64,000 nt of DNA, taken from Acidobacteriota bacterium. Lineage in GTDB: Bacteria > Acidobacteriota > Thermoanaerobaculia > Gp7-AA8. The notes beneath the pieces were generated by a model. It made no database searches and was not told the DNA's origin. It saw nothing but the letters and a program-made list of their open reading frames with translations. A program made the position numbers and the translations under genes. Below, in pieces: positions 27,799-37,396 of the stretch. The stretch lies in contig JAJXWV010000083.1 in assembly GCA_021781455.1 (NCBI GenBank), forward strand, positions 62,001 through 126,000. Direction: 5' to 3'. Position 1 is the first letter of the stretch. Each line of letters begins with the position of its first letter.

Positions 27799-30285
27799 TT
27801 GCAGCGAACAATCAACGGCATAGAGCGGGTGGCCACAGTCCACCTGCGCGACGGGATCGAATCGTTTCTGCGATTCGCCAAAGGCCGGCTCTGGCGCGAG
27901 GCTTCGCAGCGGGAGCGGCTGCAGGCGCTCTCGGTCGCCGTCCGGCGCGCCGCCCTCGATGCCATGCGCGACAGCGAGCGCCGCTATCGCGAGCAGGACG
28001 CCAAGCGCGTCTACTACTTCTCGATGGAGTTCCTGATGGGACGCGCGCTGGGGAACAACCTCATGAACCTCGGCATCTACGACGAGGCGCGCGCGGTGGT
28101 CTCGGAGCTGGGCGTCGACTTCGACGAGCTGCAGGCGCTCGAGCCCGATGCCGCTCTCGGCAATGGCGGCCTGGGCCGCCTGGCGGCGTGCTTCCTCGAC
28201 TCGCTGGCCACGCTCGACTATCCCGGCTTCGGCTACGGCATCAACTACGAGTTCGGCCTCTTCAAGCAGACCTTCGTCAACGGCTTCCAGCACGAGAAGC
28301 CCGACCACTGGCTGGAAGGGGGCTCGCCGTGGCTGATCGAGCGCATCGACGAGCCGGTGGCTGTGCCGGTCTACGGCGCAATCGCGCACAAGAACGACAG
28401 GAGCGGCGCCTATACGCCAAGCTGGATCGACTACAAGGTCATCATCGGCATTCCGCACGACATGCCGATCGTCGGCTACGGCGGCCGGACCGTGAACGTG
28501 CTGCGGCTGTACTCGGCGCGCTCGTCGGATGAATTCGACATCGGCATCTTCAACGCCGGCGACTACATCCGCGCGGTGCAGCACAAGATCAGCACCGAGG
28601 CGATCTCGAAGATTCTCTACCCGTCGGATCAGGTGCAGTCCGGCCGCGAGCTGCGCATGCTGCAGGAGTATTTCCTGGTGGCCTGCGCGGTCCGCGACAT
28701 CGTCAACCGCTACAAGGAACGGCACGACACGTTCGAGGAGTTCGCCAGGAAAGTGGCGATCCAGATGAACGACACGCATCCGGCGTTCACCGTGCCGGAG
28801 CTGATGCGCGTTCTGGTGGACGAGGAGCGGCTGGCGTGGGAGCACGCCTGGAGCATCACCGTCGACACGCTCGGCTACACCAATCACACGCTGCTGCCGG
28901 AGGCGCTGGAAAAATATCCGCAGGAGCTGCTGGAGCGCGTACTGCCGCGGCACCTGCAGATCATTCAGGAAATCGACCGCCGCCTCGTCGCGGAGGTGGA
29001 GCGGCGATTCCCCGGCGATCTGGGGATGATCCAGCGGGTGTCGATCCTCAACGACCACCAGGTGCACATGTCGAATCTGGCCATCGCCGGCAGCCATTCC
29101 GTCAACGGCGTTGCCTTGCTGCACTCGAACCTGGTGAAGGAAACGCTCGCGCCTGATTTCTTCAAGCTCTACCCCGACCGCTTCAACAACAAGACGAACG
29201 GTGTGACACCGCGGCGATGGCTTCTCTACGCGAACCGGCCGCTCGCATCGCTGATCACGAACGCGATCGGCGAGGGGTGGGTCCGCGATCTCGACGGGCT
29301 GCGGCAGCTCGAGCACGTGGCCGGCGATGCCTCGTTCCTGGAGAAGCTCGAGGCGGTGAAACGCCGCAACAAGGTGGCCCTGGCCCGCGTGACCAAGGAC
29401 CTCACCGGAGTGGCCATCGACCCGCGCACGATGTTCGACGTTCAGGTGAAGCGCCTTCACGAGTACAAGCGGCAGCTCCTGAACGCCCTGCACATCGTCG
29501 ACCGCTACTGGCAGATCGTGGAGGACGGCCAGACGCCGCTGGTCGCGCGAACCTTCGTCTTCGCCGGCAAGTCGGCTCCCGGATATTTCGTGGCCAAGCT
29601 GATCATCAAGCTGATCCACTCGATCGGCGAGGTGGTGAACTCGGATCCGCGCACGCGGGACTGGCTGCGCGTGGTGTTCCTTCCCGACTACCGTGTCACG
29701 CTGGCCGAGGCCATCATGCCGGCCGCAGAGCTGAGCGAACAGATCTCGACCGCAGGGAAGGAAGCATCGGGCACCGGGAACATGAAGCTGGCTCTCAACG
29801 GCGCGTTGACGATCGGAACGTGGGACGGGGCGAACATCGAGATTGCCGAGGAAGTAGGAGAGGAGAACATCTTCATCTTCGGGTTGCGGACGAACGAGGT
29901 CGCGGAGCTGCTGGCGCGCGGCTACCGGCCGGAAGACTCTCTGAACGCCAATCCTCGTCTGCGGCGCGTGATCGACTCCGTCGCTTCGGGCCATTTCTCG
30001 CGCGGCGACAAAGACATCTTTCGCCCGCTGGTCGCGAACCTGACCAGCTCTCGCGACATCTACGTCCACATCGCCGACCTGCAGGCGTACATCGAGACTC
30101 AGCAGAAGGTGGACATCGCCTACAGCGATCGCATGGCCTGGCTGCAGAAGTCGCTGCTCAACATCGCCCGCATGGGGAAGTTCTCCTCGGACCGCACGAT
30201 CCGCGAGTACGCAAACGACATCTGGCACATCAAGCCGGCGGTGATCGGCAATTTCGCGCACGCCGCGCTGACCGACGTGAAGTGA
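27799..30285 (+). CDS. glgP: Glycogen/starch phosphorylase
   Basis: An 828-residue family 35 glycosyltransferase that phosphorolyses alpha-1,4-glucan to glucose-1-phosphate. Conserved features include YYFSMEFLMGRALGNNL, the substrate region EPDAALGNGGLGRLAACFLD, NKTNGVTPRRWL and the PLP-lysine site KEASGTGNMKLALNGALTIG. The length matches bacterial GlgP. The track start is TTG 27799; no better in-frame ATG gives the conserved N-terminus. Other glycogen genes are not adjacent. Confidence 0.96.
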   Translation: MQRTINGIERVATVHLRDGIESFLRFAKGRLWREASQRERLQALSVAVRRAALDAMRDSERRYREQDAKRVYYFSMEFLMGRALGNNLMNLGIYDEARAVVSELGVDFDELQALEPDAALGNGGLGRLAACFLDSLATLDYPGFGYGINYEFGLFKQTFVNGFQHEKPDHWLEGGSPWLIERIDEPVAVPVYGAIAHKNDRSGAYTPSWIDYKVIIGIPHDMPIVGYGGRTVNVLRLYSARSSDEFDIGIFNAGDYIRAVQHKISTEAISKILYPSDQVQSGRELRMLQEYFLVACAVRDIVNRYKERHDTFEEFARKVAIQMNDTHPAFTVPELMRVLVDEERLAWEHAWSITVDTLGYTNHTLLPEALEKYPQELLERVLPRHLQIIQEIDRRLVAEVERRFPGDLGMIQRVSILNDHQVHMSNLAIAGSHSVNGVALLHSNLVKETLAPDFFKLYPDRFNNKTNGVTPRRWLLYANRPLASLITNAIGEGWVRDLDGLRQLEHVAGDASFLEKLEAVKRRNKVALARVTKDLTGVAIDPRTMFDVQVKRLHEYKRQLLNALHIVDRYWQIVEDGQTPLVARTFVFAGKSAPGYFVAKLIIKLIHSIGEVVNSDPRTRDWLRVVFLPDYRVTLAEAIMPAAELSEQISTAGKEASGTGNMKLALNGALTIGTWDGANIEIAEEVGEENIFIFGLRTNEVAELLARGYRPEDSLNANPRLRRVIDSVASGHFSRGDKDIFRPLVANLTSSRDIYVHIADLQAYIETQQKVDIAYSDRMAWLQKSLLNIARMGKFSSDRTIREYANDIWHIKPAVIGNFAHAALTDVK

Positions 30286-30292
30286 TCGCGAT

Positions 30293-30374
30293 GTAGGGAC
30301 GCGCAGCAGCGCGTCCGCAACTCCCGGCTGTTAGACCTCGATGAAAGTTGCGGACGCGCTGCTGTGAGTCCCTG
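30293..30374. repeat. GTAGGGACGCGC palindromic repeat, copy 1
   Basis: GTAGGGACGCGCAGCAGCGC on the left is mirrored by a slightly diverged right arm (GCGGACGCGCTGCTGTGAG then TCCCTGC). It lies 8 bp after the glgP stop. Two close copies occur at 45.4 and 56.2 kb. Confidence 0.87.
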
Positions 30375-30398
30375 CTCCGTTGAGCGCGCTCGTCGGTT

Positions 30399-31916
30399 AT
30401 GATGCCGGCGCTCGTGCGCGCCATCGATCTCGTCATCATCGTCAGCTATCTCGCCGCGATACTCTGGATCGGCTTCTGGGCGCGCAAACGGCAGAAAACG
30501 ACCCGCCATTACTTCCTGGCCGGGCGGCATCTACCGTGGTGGGCGATCGCCGGATCCATCGTCGCCACGGAGACTTCGGCGATCACCTTCGTCTCGATCC
30601 CGGGCCTGGCCTATTCGCGCGGCGGCGACTTCACCTTCCTCCAGCTCGTTCTCGGCTATCTCGTCGGCCGGGTCGTCATCTGCATCCTCTTCATCCCGCC
30701 CTATTTCCGACGAAGCCTGCTCACGGTGTACGAACTTCTGCACGATTATTTCGGCGGCGCGGTGAAGAGCCTCGCCGCGTCGCTGTTCATCGTCATGCGC
30801 ACGGTCGCCGACGGCGTGCGGCTGCTTCTGACTTCGGTCGTCATGGCCGTGGTCTGGACGTCGTTCTTTCCGCAGATGTCGGTCTCCGCGGCGACGGCCC
30901 TCTCCATCTGCCTGATCGGCTCGGTCATGCTCGTATTCACCGCCGTGGGCGGAATGGAAGCCGTGGTCTGGACCGAGGTGCTGCACGTCGGTGTCTACAT
31001 CATCGGAGCGGTGGTGGCGGCGACCACTCTGATCTCGCTGATCCCCGGAGGATTCCACGGGGCGGTAGCGGCCGGATCCGCGCTCAACAAGTTCCGCGTT
31101 TTCGATTTCTCACTCGACCTGCACAGGCCTTACCTCTTCTGGGCCGGCCTCATCGGCGGCTGCTTTCTGAACATGAGCACACACGGCACCGATCAGTACA
31201 TGGTGCAGCGGTATTTGTGCACCACGAGTGCGAACAAGGCGCGGGTGGCGCTGCTCGTGTCGGGCGTGGTCATCTTCCTGCAGTTCATCGGCTTCCTCTT
31301 CATCGGCGTGCTGCTGTTCGCGTACTACCGTCCGGACCGGCTGGCCACGTATGCCACGGGCGCCGCGGCAGCGCCGTTTCTCGCTCCCGACCAGGTCTTC
31401 CCGGACTTCATCATCAATCACCTGCCGTGGGGGATTTCGGGGCTGCTCGTCGCCGCCGTGCTGGCCGCGGCGACCTCGCCGTCCGTCAACTCGATCGCGG
31501 CGACCGCCGTGTCGGATCTCTACAGGCCAATCGTCCACGGCAGGGAAGACGCCCATTACCTGCGCGTCTCCAGGATTCTCACCGTGGCCGCAGGATTGGC
31601 GCAGATCAGCGTCGCCCTTCTGCTCCGAAGGCAACACCGCTCGGCCGTCGATCTGGCTCTCTCAGTTGCTTCGCTGATCAACGGTCCGATCCTCGGCGTC
31701 TTTCTGCTCGCGGCCGTGAAGCGCGGCGGCAGAACCGCGGCGCTCGTCGGCATGATCTGCGGTCTCGCCGCGGTGACCTATGTGTGGCTCGGGACTTCGA
31801 TCGCCTGGCCGTGGTACACGGTCGTGGGCAGCCTCGTGACGCTCGGCGCAGGAACACTGTTCGGGATGCGCCGGCACGACCCGGTTGGGGTGCTGCCGCC
31901 CGTTGCCGAGGAGTAG
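30399..31916 (+). CDS. Sodium:solute symporter (SSF family)
   Basis: A 505-residue transporter with about 13 helices of the LeuT fold. The family core is visible in YFLAGRHLPWWAIAGSIVAT, GTDQYMVQRYLCT and the sodium-site region LAAATSPSVNSIAATAVSDL. SSF members import sugars, proline, pantothenate, nucleosides or sialic acid; the subgroup with MSTHGTDQYMVQRYL is often annotated as a sugar or inositol transporter, which is only suggestive here. It is isolated between a palindromic repeat and a small orphan, so the substrate cannot be inferred from neighbours. Confidence 0.9.
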   Translation: MMPALVRAIDLVIIVSYLAAILWIGFWARKRQKTTRHYFLAGRHLPWWAIAGSIVATETSAITFVSIPGLAYSRGGDFTFLQLVLGYLVGRVVICILFIPPYFRRSLLTVYELLHDYFGGAVKSLAASLFIVMRTVADGVRLLLTSVVMAVVWTSFFPQMSVSAATALSICLIGSVMLVFTAVGGMEAVVWTEVLHVGVYIIGAVVAATTLISLIPGGFHGAVAAGSALNKFRVFDFSLDLHRPYLFWAGLIGGCFLNMSTHGTDQYMVQRYLCTTSANKARVALLVSGVVIFLQFIGFLFIGVLLFAYYRPDRLATYATGAAAAPFLAPDQVFPDFIINHLPWGISGLLVAAVLAAATSPSVNSIAATAVSDLYRPIVHGREDAHYLRVSRILTVAAGLAQISVALLLRRQHRSAVDLALSVASLINGPILGVFLLAAVKRGGRTAALVGMICGLAAVTYVWLGTSIAWPWYTVVGSLVTLGAGTLFGMRRHDPVGVLPPVAEE

Positions 31917-32043
31917 CAGCTGCCGCGGCTGATCCGAGTTCGGCGAGCGGATCGTCAGAGCCGTGTGTGCGAAGTCACGTGATGACTGTGATAATGAGCA
32001 CGCAAATTGATCGTGGCAGTCACAGTGGCGTTGTGGCGACGGT

Positions 32044-32067
32044 AGGACTCTACTGAGCAGGAGTCCT
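32044..32067 (+). promoter_or_regulatory. Hairpin that pairs with the ribosome-binding site of the next ORF
   Basis: AGGACTC (32044-32050) pairs with GAGTCCT (32061-32067) around a 10-nt loop. The second arm overlaps the CAGGAG ribosome-binding site of the ORF starting at 32072, and the site is also part of the smaller palindrome GCAGGAGTCCTGC. Translation may be structure-controlled. Confidence 0.45.
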
Positions 32068-32071
32068 GCAA

Positions 32072-32389
32072 ATGGATGAGCTTTTCCTTCTCCTCGTTGA
32101 AGCAGAACACCACGCCGACACCGTTCTCGCCCGCTGCACTGACCCGATGACGCGCCGGCATGCGGAAGAGGTCCGCATGATGGCCGAGGATCTGCGCAAG
32201 CGCGCGTTCGGCGACAATCCGCCGACTTCTGAAATCGTTGCCGCCGGTCTTCAGGGATTGGGCGACTTCATCGAAGATGCAGCGACGCGGTGCGAAGATC
32301 CGTACTTCGACAGCATCCTCCGTTTCAGTTGCGAGAGCGTTCGCGATTTCGCACAGCTGCTGACCAGCGGCCGCATCGTCGTCGCCTGA
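32072..32389 (+). CDS. Small acidic helical protein of unknown function
   Basis: A 105-residue protein rich in charged residues and leucine, probably all-helical, with Cys at three positions (ARCTDP, TRCEDP, RFSCES). No known family is recognised. It has a CAGGAG ribosome-binding site 8 bp before ATG 32072, and codon use resembles neighbouring genes, which supports it being real. It lies upstream of the formate dehydrogenase operon; a link to that operon is possible but unsupported. Confidence 0.65.
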   Translation: MDELFLLLVEAEHHADTVLARCTDPMTRRHAEEVRMMAEDLRKRAFGDNPPTSEIVAAGLQGLGDFIEDAATRCEDPYFDSILRFSCESVRDFAQLLTSGRIVVA

Positions 32390-32538
32390 CTCTGGCTGAA
32401 GGACTCCGCCCCGTCTGCGACCGGGCTGCAGCTCCGGCGTGCCGAATCGCTTTTCTAGAGCCTGAGCCGACGCTGCTGCTGCGGGCGCGCGCCAGAGGTC
32501 GTTCCACCCGTTGCAGACGAGGCAACTACGGCGGGGTC

Positions 32539-32567
32539 TTGACAGCGCGATTTCCGCGGAGCATCGT
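32539..32567 (+). promoter_or_regulatory. Weak candidate promoter upstream of fdnG
   Basis: TTGACA (32539-32544) is followed after 17 bp by CATCGT (32562-32567), a poor -10. It is the only clear -35 in the 219-bp gap before the formate dehydrogenase operon. No convincing full Fnr or sigma-54 site is seen. Confidence 0.25.
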
Positions 32568-32608
32568 GGCGGGCAGAACCCACCAAAAACACGTACTGGA
32601 GGTGCCTC

Positions 32609-35600
32609 GTGGACCTGTCGCGTCGATCATTCCTCAAAGCGACGACCGTGGGCGGAGCTGTCGCCTTGGGCTTCGATCTCTCCCGTGCCCGAGCCGAGGT
32701 GCGGGAATTCAAGATCTCCCGCACCACCGAGACCCGCAGCATCTGCCCGTACTGCGCCGTGTCGTGCGGCGTGATCGTCCATACGCTGGGTGACCGCTCC
32801 AAGAACGCCACGCCGGCGGTCGTGCACATCGAGGGCGATCCCGATCACCCGATCAGCCGCGGCAGCCTCTGTCCGAAAGGCATCACGCTCAAGGACGACA
32901 TCAACAATCCCGCCCGGCTGAAGTCTCCGAAGGTCCGCCGTCCCGGCTCCGACCATTGGGAAGAGATCAGCTGGGACGAGGCGATCTCCGGCATCGCGCG
33001 CCATCTGAAGGACACGCGCGACCGCACCTTCGTGGCGAAGAACGCGAAGGGCCAGGTCGTCAACCGCACACCAGGCATCGCCATGATCGGCGGCTGCACC
33101 GACACGAACGAGTTCAATTTCCTGCAGTGGAAGGCGATCTCGGCCTGGGGAGTGCCCTACAGGGACAGCCAGGCTAGGGTTTGACACGGCCCCACGGTGG
33201 CCAGTTTGGCCGCCACATTCGGTCGCGGTGCAATGACCAATGGCTGGGTCGACATCAAGAACGCCGACGTGATTCTGGCGATGGGCGGCAATCCCGCCGA
33301 GAACCATCCGGTCGGCTTCAAGTGGTTCATGGAAGCGCGGCGGACTCGCAATGCGAAGCTGGTCGTCGTCGATCCGCGCTTCACGCGGACCGCGTCGGTC
33401 GCTGACCTTTATGCGCGGGTGCGCTCCGGCTCCGACATCGCTTTCCTGCTGGGCATCATTCGCTACGCAATCAACACGGGCCGCTTCCACAGCGACTACG
33501 TCAAGCTCTTCACGAATGGGCCATACATCATCAGCGACAAGTTCTCTTTCAACGACGGGCTCTTCTCCGGATTCGACGGGACCAAGAACCAGTATGTGAA
33601 GGACAGCTGGGCGTACGAAGCGGATCCGAAGAGCAAGGCCTACGCACTCGACCAGACGATGCAGCATCCGCGCTGCGTGTTCCAGCTCCTGAAGAAGCAC
33701 GTCGATCGCTACACGCCGGAAGTCGTCGAGCAGATCTGCGGGACACCGAAGGAAACGTTCCTCAAAGTCGCCGAGATCGTCACCTCGACTGGAAACGCCG
33801 AGCGATGCGGCACGATCACCTACGCCCTCGGCTGGACGCAGCACTCCATCGGCGTGCAGATCATCCGCGCCGGCGCCATGCTGCAGCTCCTGCTCGGAAA
33901 CGTCGGGCGTCCCGGCGGCGGCGTGAACGCCTTCCGCGGTCACTCGAACATCCAGGGTGCTACCGATACCGGCGGCACGTTCGAGATTCTTCCGGGCTAC
34001 CTCAAGACTCCTACGGCAGACCTGCAGACGCTCGCTGACTACAACAAGGCCGGTCCTCCGACGACGCTCAACAACGTGCCGTGGGCGAGCATGAACTACT
34101 GGGTCAATTACCCGAAGTTCATGGCCTCGCTCCTCAAGTCCATCTACGGCAACGCTGCCACGAAGGAGAACGACTTCGGATACGCCTGGCTCCCGAAGGT
34201 CGATGGCAACTACTCCTGGATGTATATCTACGACGACATGTACCGCGGCAGCTCGATGCGCGCGGGCGGCAAGGAGGCGGCGCCGGAAGGCTTCCTCACC
34301 TTCGGCATGAACCCGGTGGGCCTCGGCCCGAACGTCAAGAAGATCATCGCCGCGCTGTCGAAGTTGAAGTGGATGGTGGTGGTCGAGAACGTGGAGATCG
34401 AGACCGCTCGATTCTGGGGCGCCCCGAAGGAGTATGGCGGCGCGCCTCCAGCGCAGATCCAGACCGAGGTCTATCTGCTGCCCGCTTCCGGCTTCGCGGA
34501 AAAGGATGGCACGTTCACCAACTCCGCGCGATGGCTGCAATGGAAGTGGAAGGCGCTCGATCCTCCGGGACAGGCGAAGACCGATCAGGAGATCCTGTCC
34601 CGCATCTTCCTCGCCGTTCAGAATCTCTATCGCAAGGAAGGCGGCGCGCTCCCGGAGCAGGTCCTGAACGTCTCCTGGGCCTACACCAATCCGGTGAACC
34701 CCGACCTCGGCGAGGTCCTCAAGGAGATGAACGGAAAGGCGCTCGTGGACCTGAAAGATCCCAAGGACCCGACCAAGGTCATCAAGGCAGCCGGGCAGCA
34801 GATCGACGGGTTCATCCAGCTCATGGACGACGGCAGCACGATGTGCGGCAACTGGCTGCACTCCGGCGTCTACACGGAAGCGGGCAACAACGCTCAACGA
34901 AGGAACAACGCCGATCCGACAGGGCTCGGCATGTTCCACAACTGGGGTTTCTCTTGGCCTGCCAATCGCCGGATCATGTACAACCGCGCATCCGCGGACG
35001 CGCAGGGAAAACCGTGGGATCCGACGCGCATCGGCATTCAATGGAACGGGCAGAAGTGGGTCGGCGACGTGCCGGACATGAAGCCCGACGCTCCTCCCGG
35101 GACCTACGGCGCCTTTATCATGCTGCCCGAAGGAGTCGGGCGCCTGTTCGCCGGCGTCCTTGCCGACGGGCCCTTCCCCGAGCACTACGAGCCGGTCGAG
35201 GCTCCGATCACGAATCCGCTGCACCCGAAGGTGACATCCAATCCGGTGGCGCTGAAGTTCGCCTCGGACAAGGACTCCATCGGCAAGGTCGACGAGTTTC
35301 CGATCATCTGCACGACCTACCGCCTGACCGAGATGTACCACTACTGGACCAAGCATCAGCAGGGCGGCGTGCTGAACGAGTTGCAGCCGGGCTTCTTCGT
35401 GGAGATCCCGGAACAGCTCGCAGCCGAGAAGGGAATTGCGAACGGCTCGCAGGTGCGCGTTACGTCGGCACGCGGCTCGATCGAGGGCGTGGCCATGGTC
35501 ACGCAGCGCCTCCAGCCGATGAAGATCGACGGAAAACAGCTGTGGCAGATCGGCTTCCCCCTGCACTGGGGTTTTGCCGCCGCCAAGGGACACACCGGCC

Positions 35601-35692
35601 CTCTGGCGAATTTCCTGACCGCTTCGGTGGGCGACCCGAACACCTGGACGCCGGAGTACAAGGCCTTCCTGGTGAAGCTGGAAAAGGCTTGA
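32609..35692 (+). CDS. fdnG: Selenocysteine-containing formate dehydrogenase-N alpha subunit (TGA at codon 192)
   Basis: The track shows two ORFs (32609-33184 and 33197-35692) in one frame, split by TGA at 33182. The flanking residues SQARV-U-HGPTVASLA match the selenocysteine site of E. coli FdnG (Sec196), and a SECIS-like hairpin follows, so this is one 1027-residue gene. It is the molybdopterin subunit that oxidises formate to CO2 in the periplasm. It has a Tat signal (SRRSFLK), a [4Fe-4S] motif CPYCAVSCG with GSLCPKG, and dinucleotide-binding regions such as ALGWTQHSIGVQIIRAGAM and RGHSNIQGATD. The start is GTG 32609 with a GGAGG ribosome-binding site. Function needs selABCD, which are not in this window. 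Confidence 0.95.
33182..33220 (+). promoter_or_regulatory. Bacterial SECIS element for UGA recoding
   Basis: UGA (33182-33184) is followed after 11 nt by a 7-bp stem GGTGGCC (33196-33202) / GGCCGCC (33208-33214) with a five-base AGTTT loop. The spacing and the G/U-containing apical loop fit bacterial SECIS elements recognised by SelB. The hairpin also encodes the conserved TVASLAA residues. Confidence 0.82.
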
Positions 35693-35703
35693 GGAGGTAG
35701 ATC

Positions 35704-36582
35704 ATGGCGCAAACGCTCGAGATCAAACGCTCCTCCGCCTCCATGTGGGGCAGCCACACCGGAATTCGCACCTCGCCGACGGTCGCGAAGTACATCGACA
35801 CCACCACCTGCATTGGTTGCAAGGCCTGCGAGGCAGCCTGTCAGGAATGGAACGACCTGCGCCGCGTGCCACACCAGCAGATCGGTACCTATCAAACGCT
35901 GCCGGAGCTGCACGCCGATTTCTGGAACCTGATCCGATTCAAGGAGCAGGAAGTCAACGGCGATTTCAACTGGCTGATGCGCAAGGACCAGTGCATGCAC
36001 TGCGCGGATCCGGGCTGCCTGGCGGCGTGTCCGGCTCCCGGCGCGATCGTGCAGTACGAGAACGGCATCGTCGACGTCAACCAGGACAAGTGCATCGGCT
36101 GCGGCTACTGCGCCACCGGTTGCCCGTTCGACGTGCCGAAGTTCCACGCCAAGGGCGGCAAGATGGCGAAGTGCACGCTGTGTGTCGACCGCGTGGAAGT
36201 GGGATTGGAGCCGGCGTGCATCAAAGCCTGCCCGACGGGTTGCCTGAACTTCGGAACGAAGGAAGACATGGTGGCCCTCGGCAACACGCGCGTGAAGGCG
36301 CTGCAGGCGAACGGGTTCAAGGATGCCGTGCTCTATGACCCGCAGGGTGTGGGTGGCACGAGCGTGGTGACCGTCCTCAAATACGACAAACCGGAGTGGT
36401 ACAAGCTGCCGGCCGACCCGCATGTAGGACTGCTGGTGCGAGCCTGGAAGAACGTGCTGCGGCCGCTCGGCGTCGTTGCCGCGGCCGCCGCGGTCATCGG
36501 TACGTTCGCACACTTCGCGACGTACGGGCCGAAGGTGCCGCCGGAGGATCGCGACGACGCGAGCTCCGGGAGTGGACGCTGA
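35704..36582 (+). CDS. fdnH: Formate dehydrogenase-N beta (iron-sulfur) subunit
   Basis: A 292-residue ferredoxin-like electron transfer subunit. Four Cys clusters are visible: CIGCKACEAAC, CMHCADPGCLAAC, CIGCGYCATGC and CTLCVDRVEVGLEPACIKAC, consistent with four [4Fe-4S] centres. A single C-terminal helix (LGVVAAAAAVIGTFAHF) anchors it in the membrane. It passes electrons from FdnG to the cytochrome b subunit. It follows fdnG by 11 bp with a GAGGAGG ribosome-binding site and is about the length of E. coli FdnH. Confidence 0.95.
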   Translation: MAQTLEIKRSSASMWGSHTGIRTSPTVAKYIDTTTCIGCKACEAACQEWNDLRRVPHQQIGTYQTLPELHADFWNLIRFKEQEVNGDFNWLMRKDQCMHCADPGCLAACPAPGAIVQYENGIVDVNQDKCIGCGYCATGCPFDVPKFHAKGGKMAKCTLCVDRVEVGLEPACIKACPTGCLNFGTKEDMVALGNTRVKALQANGFKDAVLYDPQGVGGTSVVTVLKYDKPEWYKLPADPHVGLLVRAWKNVLRPLGVVAAAAAVIGTFAHFATYGPKVPPEDRDDASSGSGR

Positions 36583-36592
36583 GGAGGAAACG

Positions 36593-37291
36593 ATGAGCAC
36601 TACCATGCCGGTTGAGCCCCTCAATCCTGCGGTTCTCGCGGCCCGCCACAACGAAGACATCCTCGTCGGCGACGAGCTCGTGCGGCACAGCCGCGTTTCC
36701 AGGCTCCTTCACTGGGCGGTAGCGATCAGCTTCTTCGTCGGCCTCTTCACGGGGCTGCCGATCTGGACGCCACTGTTCGGATGGATGGCCTATCTGTTCG
36801 GCGGCCTGGAAGTCTGCCGCTGGCTCCATCCGTGGGCCGGAGTGGCCTTCGCCTTGTTCTCTGTCTGGATGTTCTTCTACTGGCTCGGGGACATGCGCAT
36901 GTTGCCGGGAGAGACACGCGAGTGGTTCGGCCCCAAGCTGTGGACCTACATGAAGTACGAAGACGAGCCCGACGCGGGGAAATACAACGGCGGACAGAAG
37001 CTCTTCTTCTATGCCGTTTCGCTGGGCATGCTGGGACTTCTTCTCACCGGGCTGGTGATGTGGTTCCCGCTGCTGTTCCCGCGCTGGCTGCGTGGCCTGT
37101 CGATCGTGCTGCACGATTTCACCTTCATCTGCTTCATGGTCGGGATCGTGATGCACATCTACCTCGGCACAACGGCGGAGCCGGGAACATTCCGCTCGAT
37201 GACGCAGGGCACGGTCACCAAGCCCTGGGCGCGCCTGCACCATCCCGGCTGGCTGCGCACGGTCACGGAGAACAAGGACCGACGGGCGTAG
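36593..37291 (+). CDS. fdnI: Formate dehydrogenase-N gamma subunit, cytochrome b556
   Basis: A 232-residue membrane cytochrome b with four helices. Haem-ligand histidines are expected in RLLHWAVAISFF, WLHPWAGVAF and the IVLHDFTFICFMVGIVMHIY helix. It accepts electrons from FdnH and reduces quinone at the inner membrane. ATG 36593 follows a strong GAGGAGGAAA site, unlike the upstream-extended track start. The protein has a slightly long N-terminal tail. No nitrate reductase is adjacent, so electrons probably enter the general quinone pool. Confidence 0.93.
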   Translation: MSTTMPVEPLNPAVLAARHNEDILVGDELVRHSRVSRLLHWAVAISFFVGLFTGLPIWTPLFGWMAYLFGGLEVCRWLHPWAGVAFALFSVWMFFYWLGDMRMLPGETREWFGPKLWTYMKYEDEPDAGKYNGGQKLFFYAVSLGMLGLLLTGLVMWFPLLFPRWLRGLSIVLHDFTFICFMVGIVMHIYLGTTAEPGTFRSMTQGTVTKPWARLHHPGWLRTVTENKDRRA

Positions 37292-37396
37292 CCGCTCCAC
37301 CTTCTCGACATGCGAATCGTGGCCCTTCTCCCCGCGGCAGCGGGGAGAAGGTGGCCGCAGGCCGGATGAGGGGTCGTGGATCCGAGGCATGCTTCG

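Noticed and set aside
27778-30261. 827-residue minus-strand ORF opposite glgP
   Set aside because: GC-driven antisense frame; the plus strand carries all GlgP motifs including the PLP-lysine site.
33182-33184. In-frame stop read as a pseudogene or two separate genes
   Set aside because: The flanking residues, same-frame continuation and SECIS hairpin identify it as a selenocysteine codon.
32627-35593. 988-residue minus-strand ORF opposite fdnG
   Set aside because: Antisense shadow; the fdnG frame has Tat, Fe-S and Sec motifs and the antisense has none.
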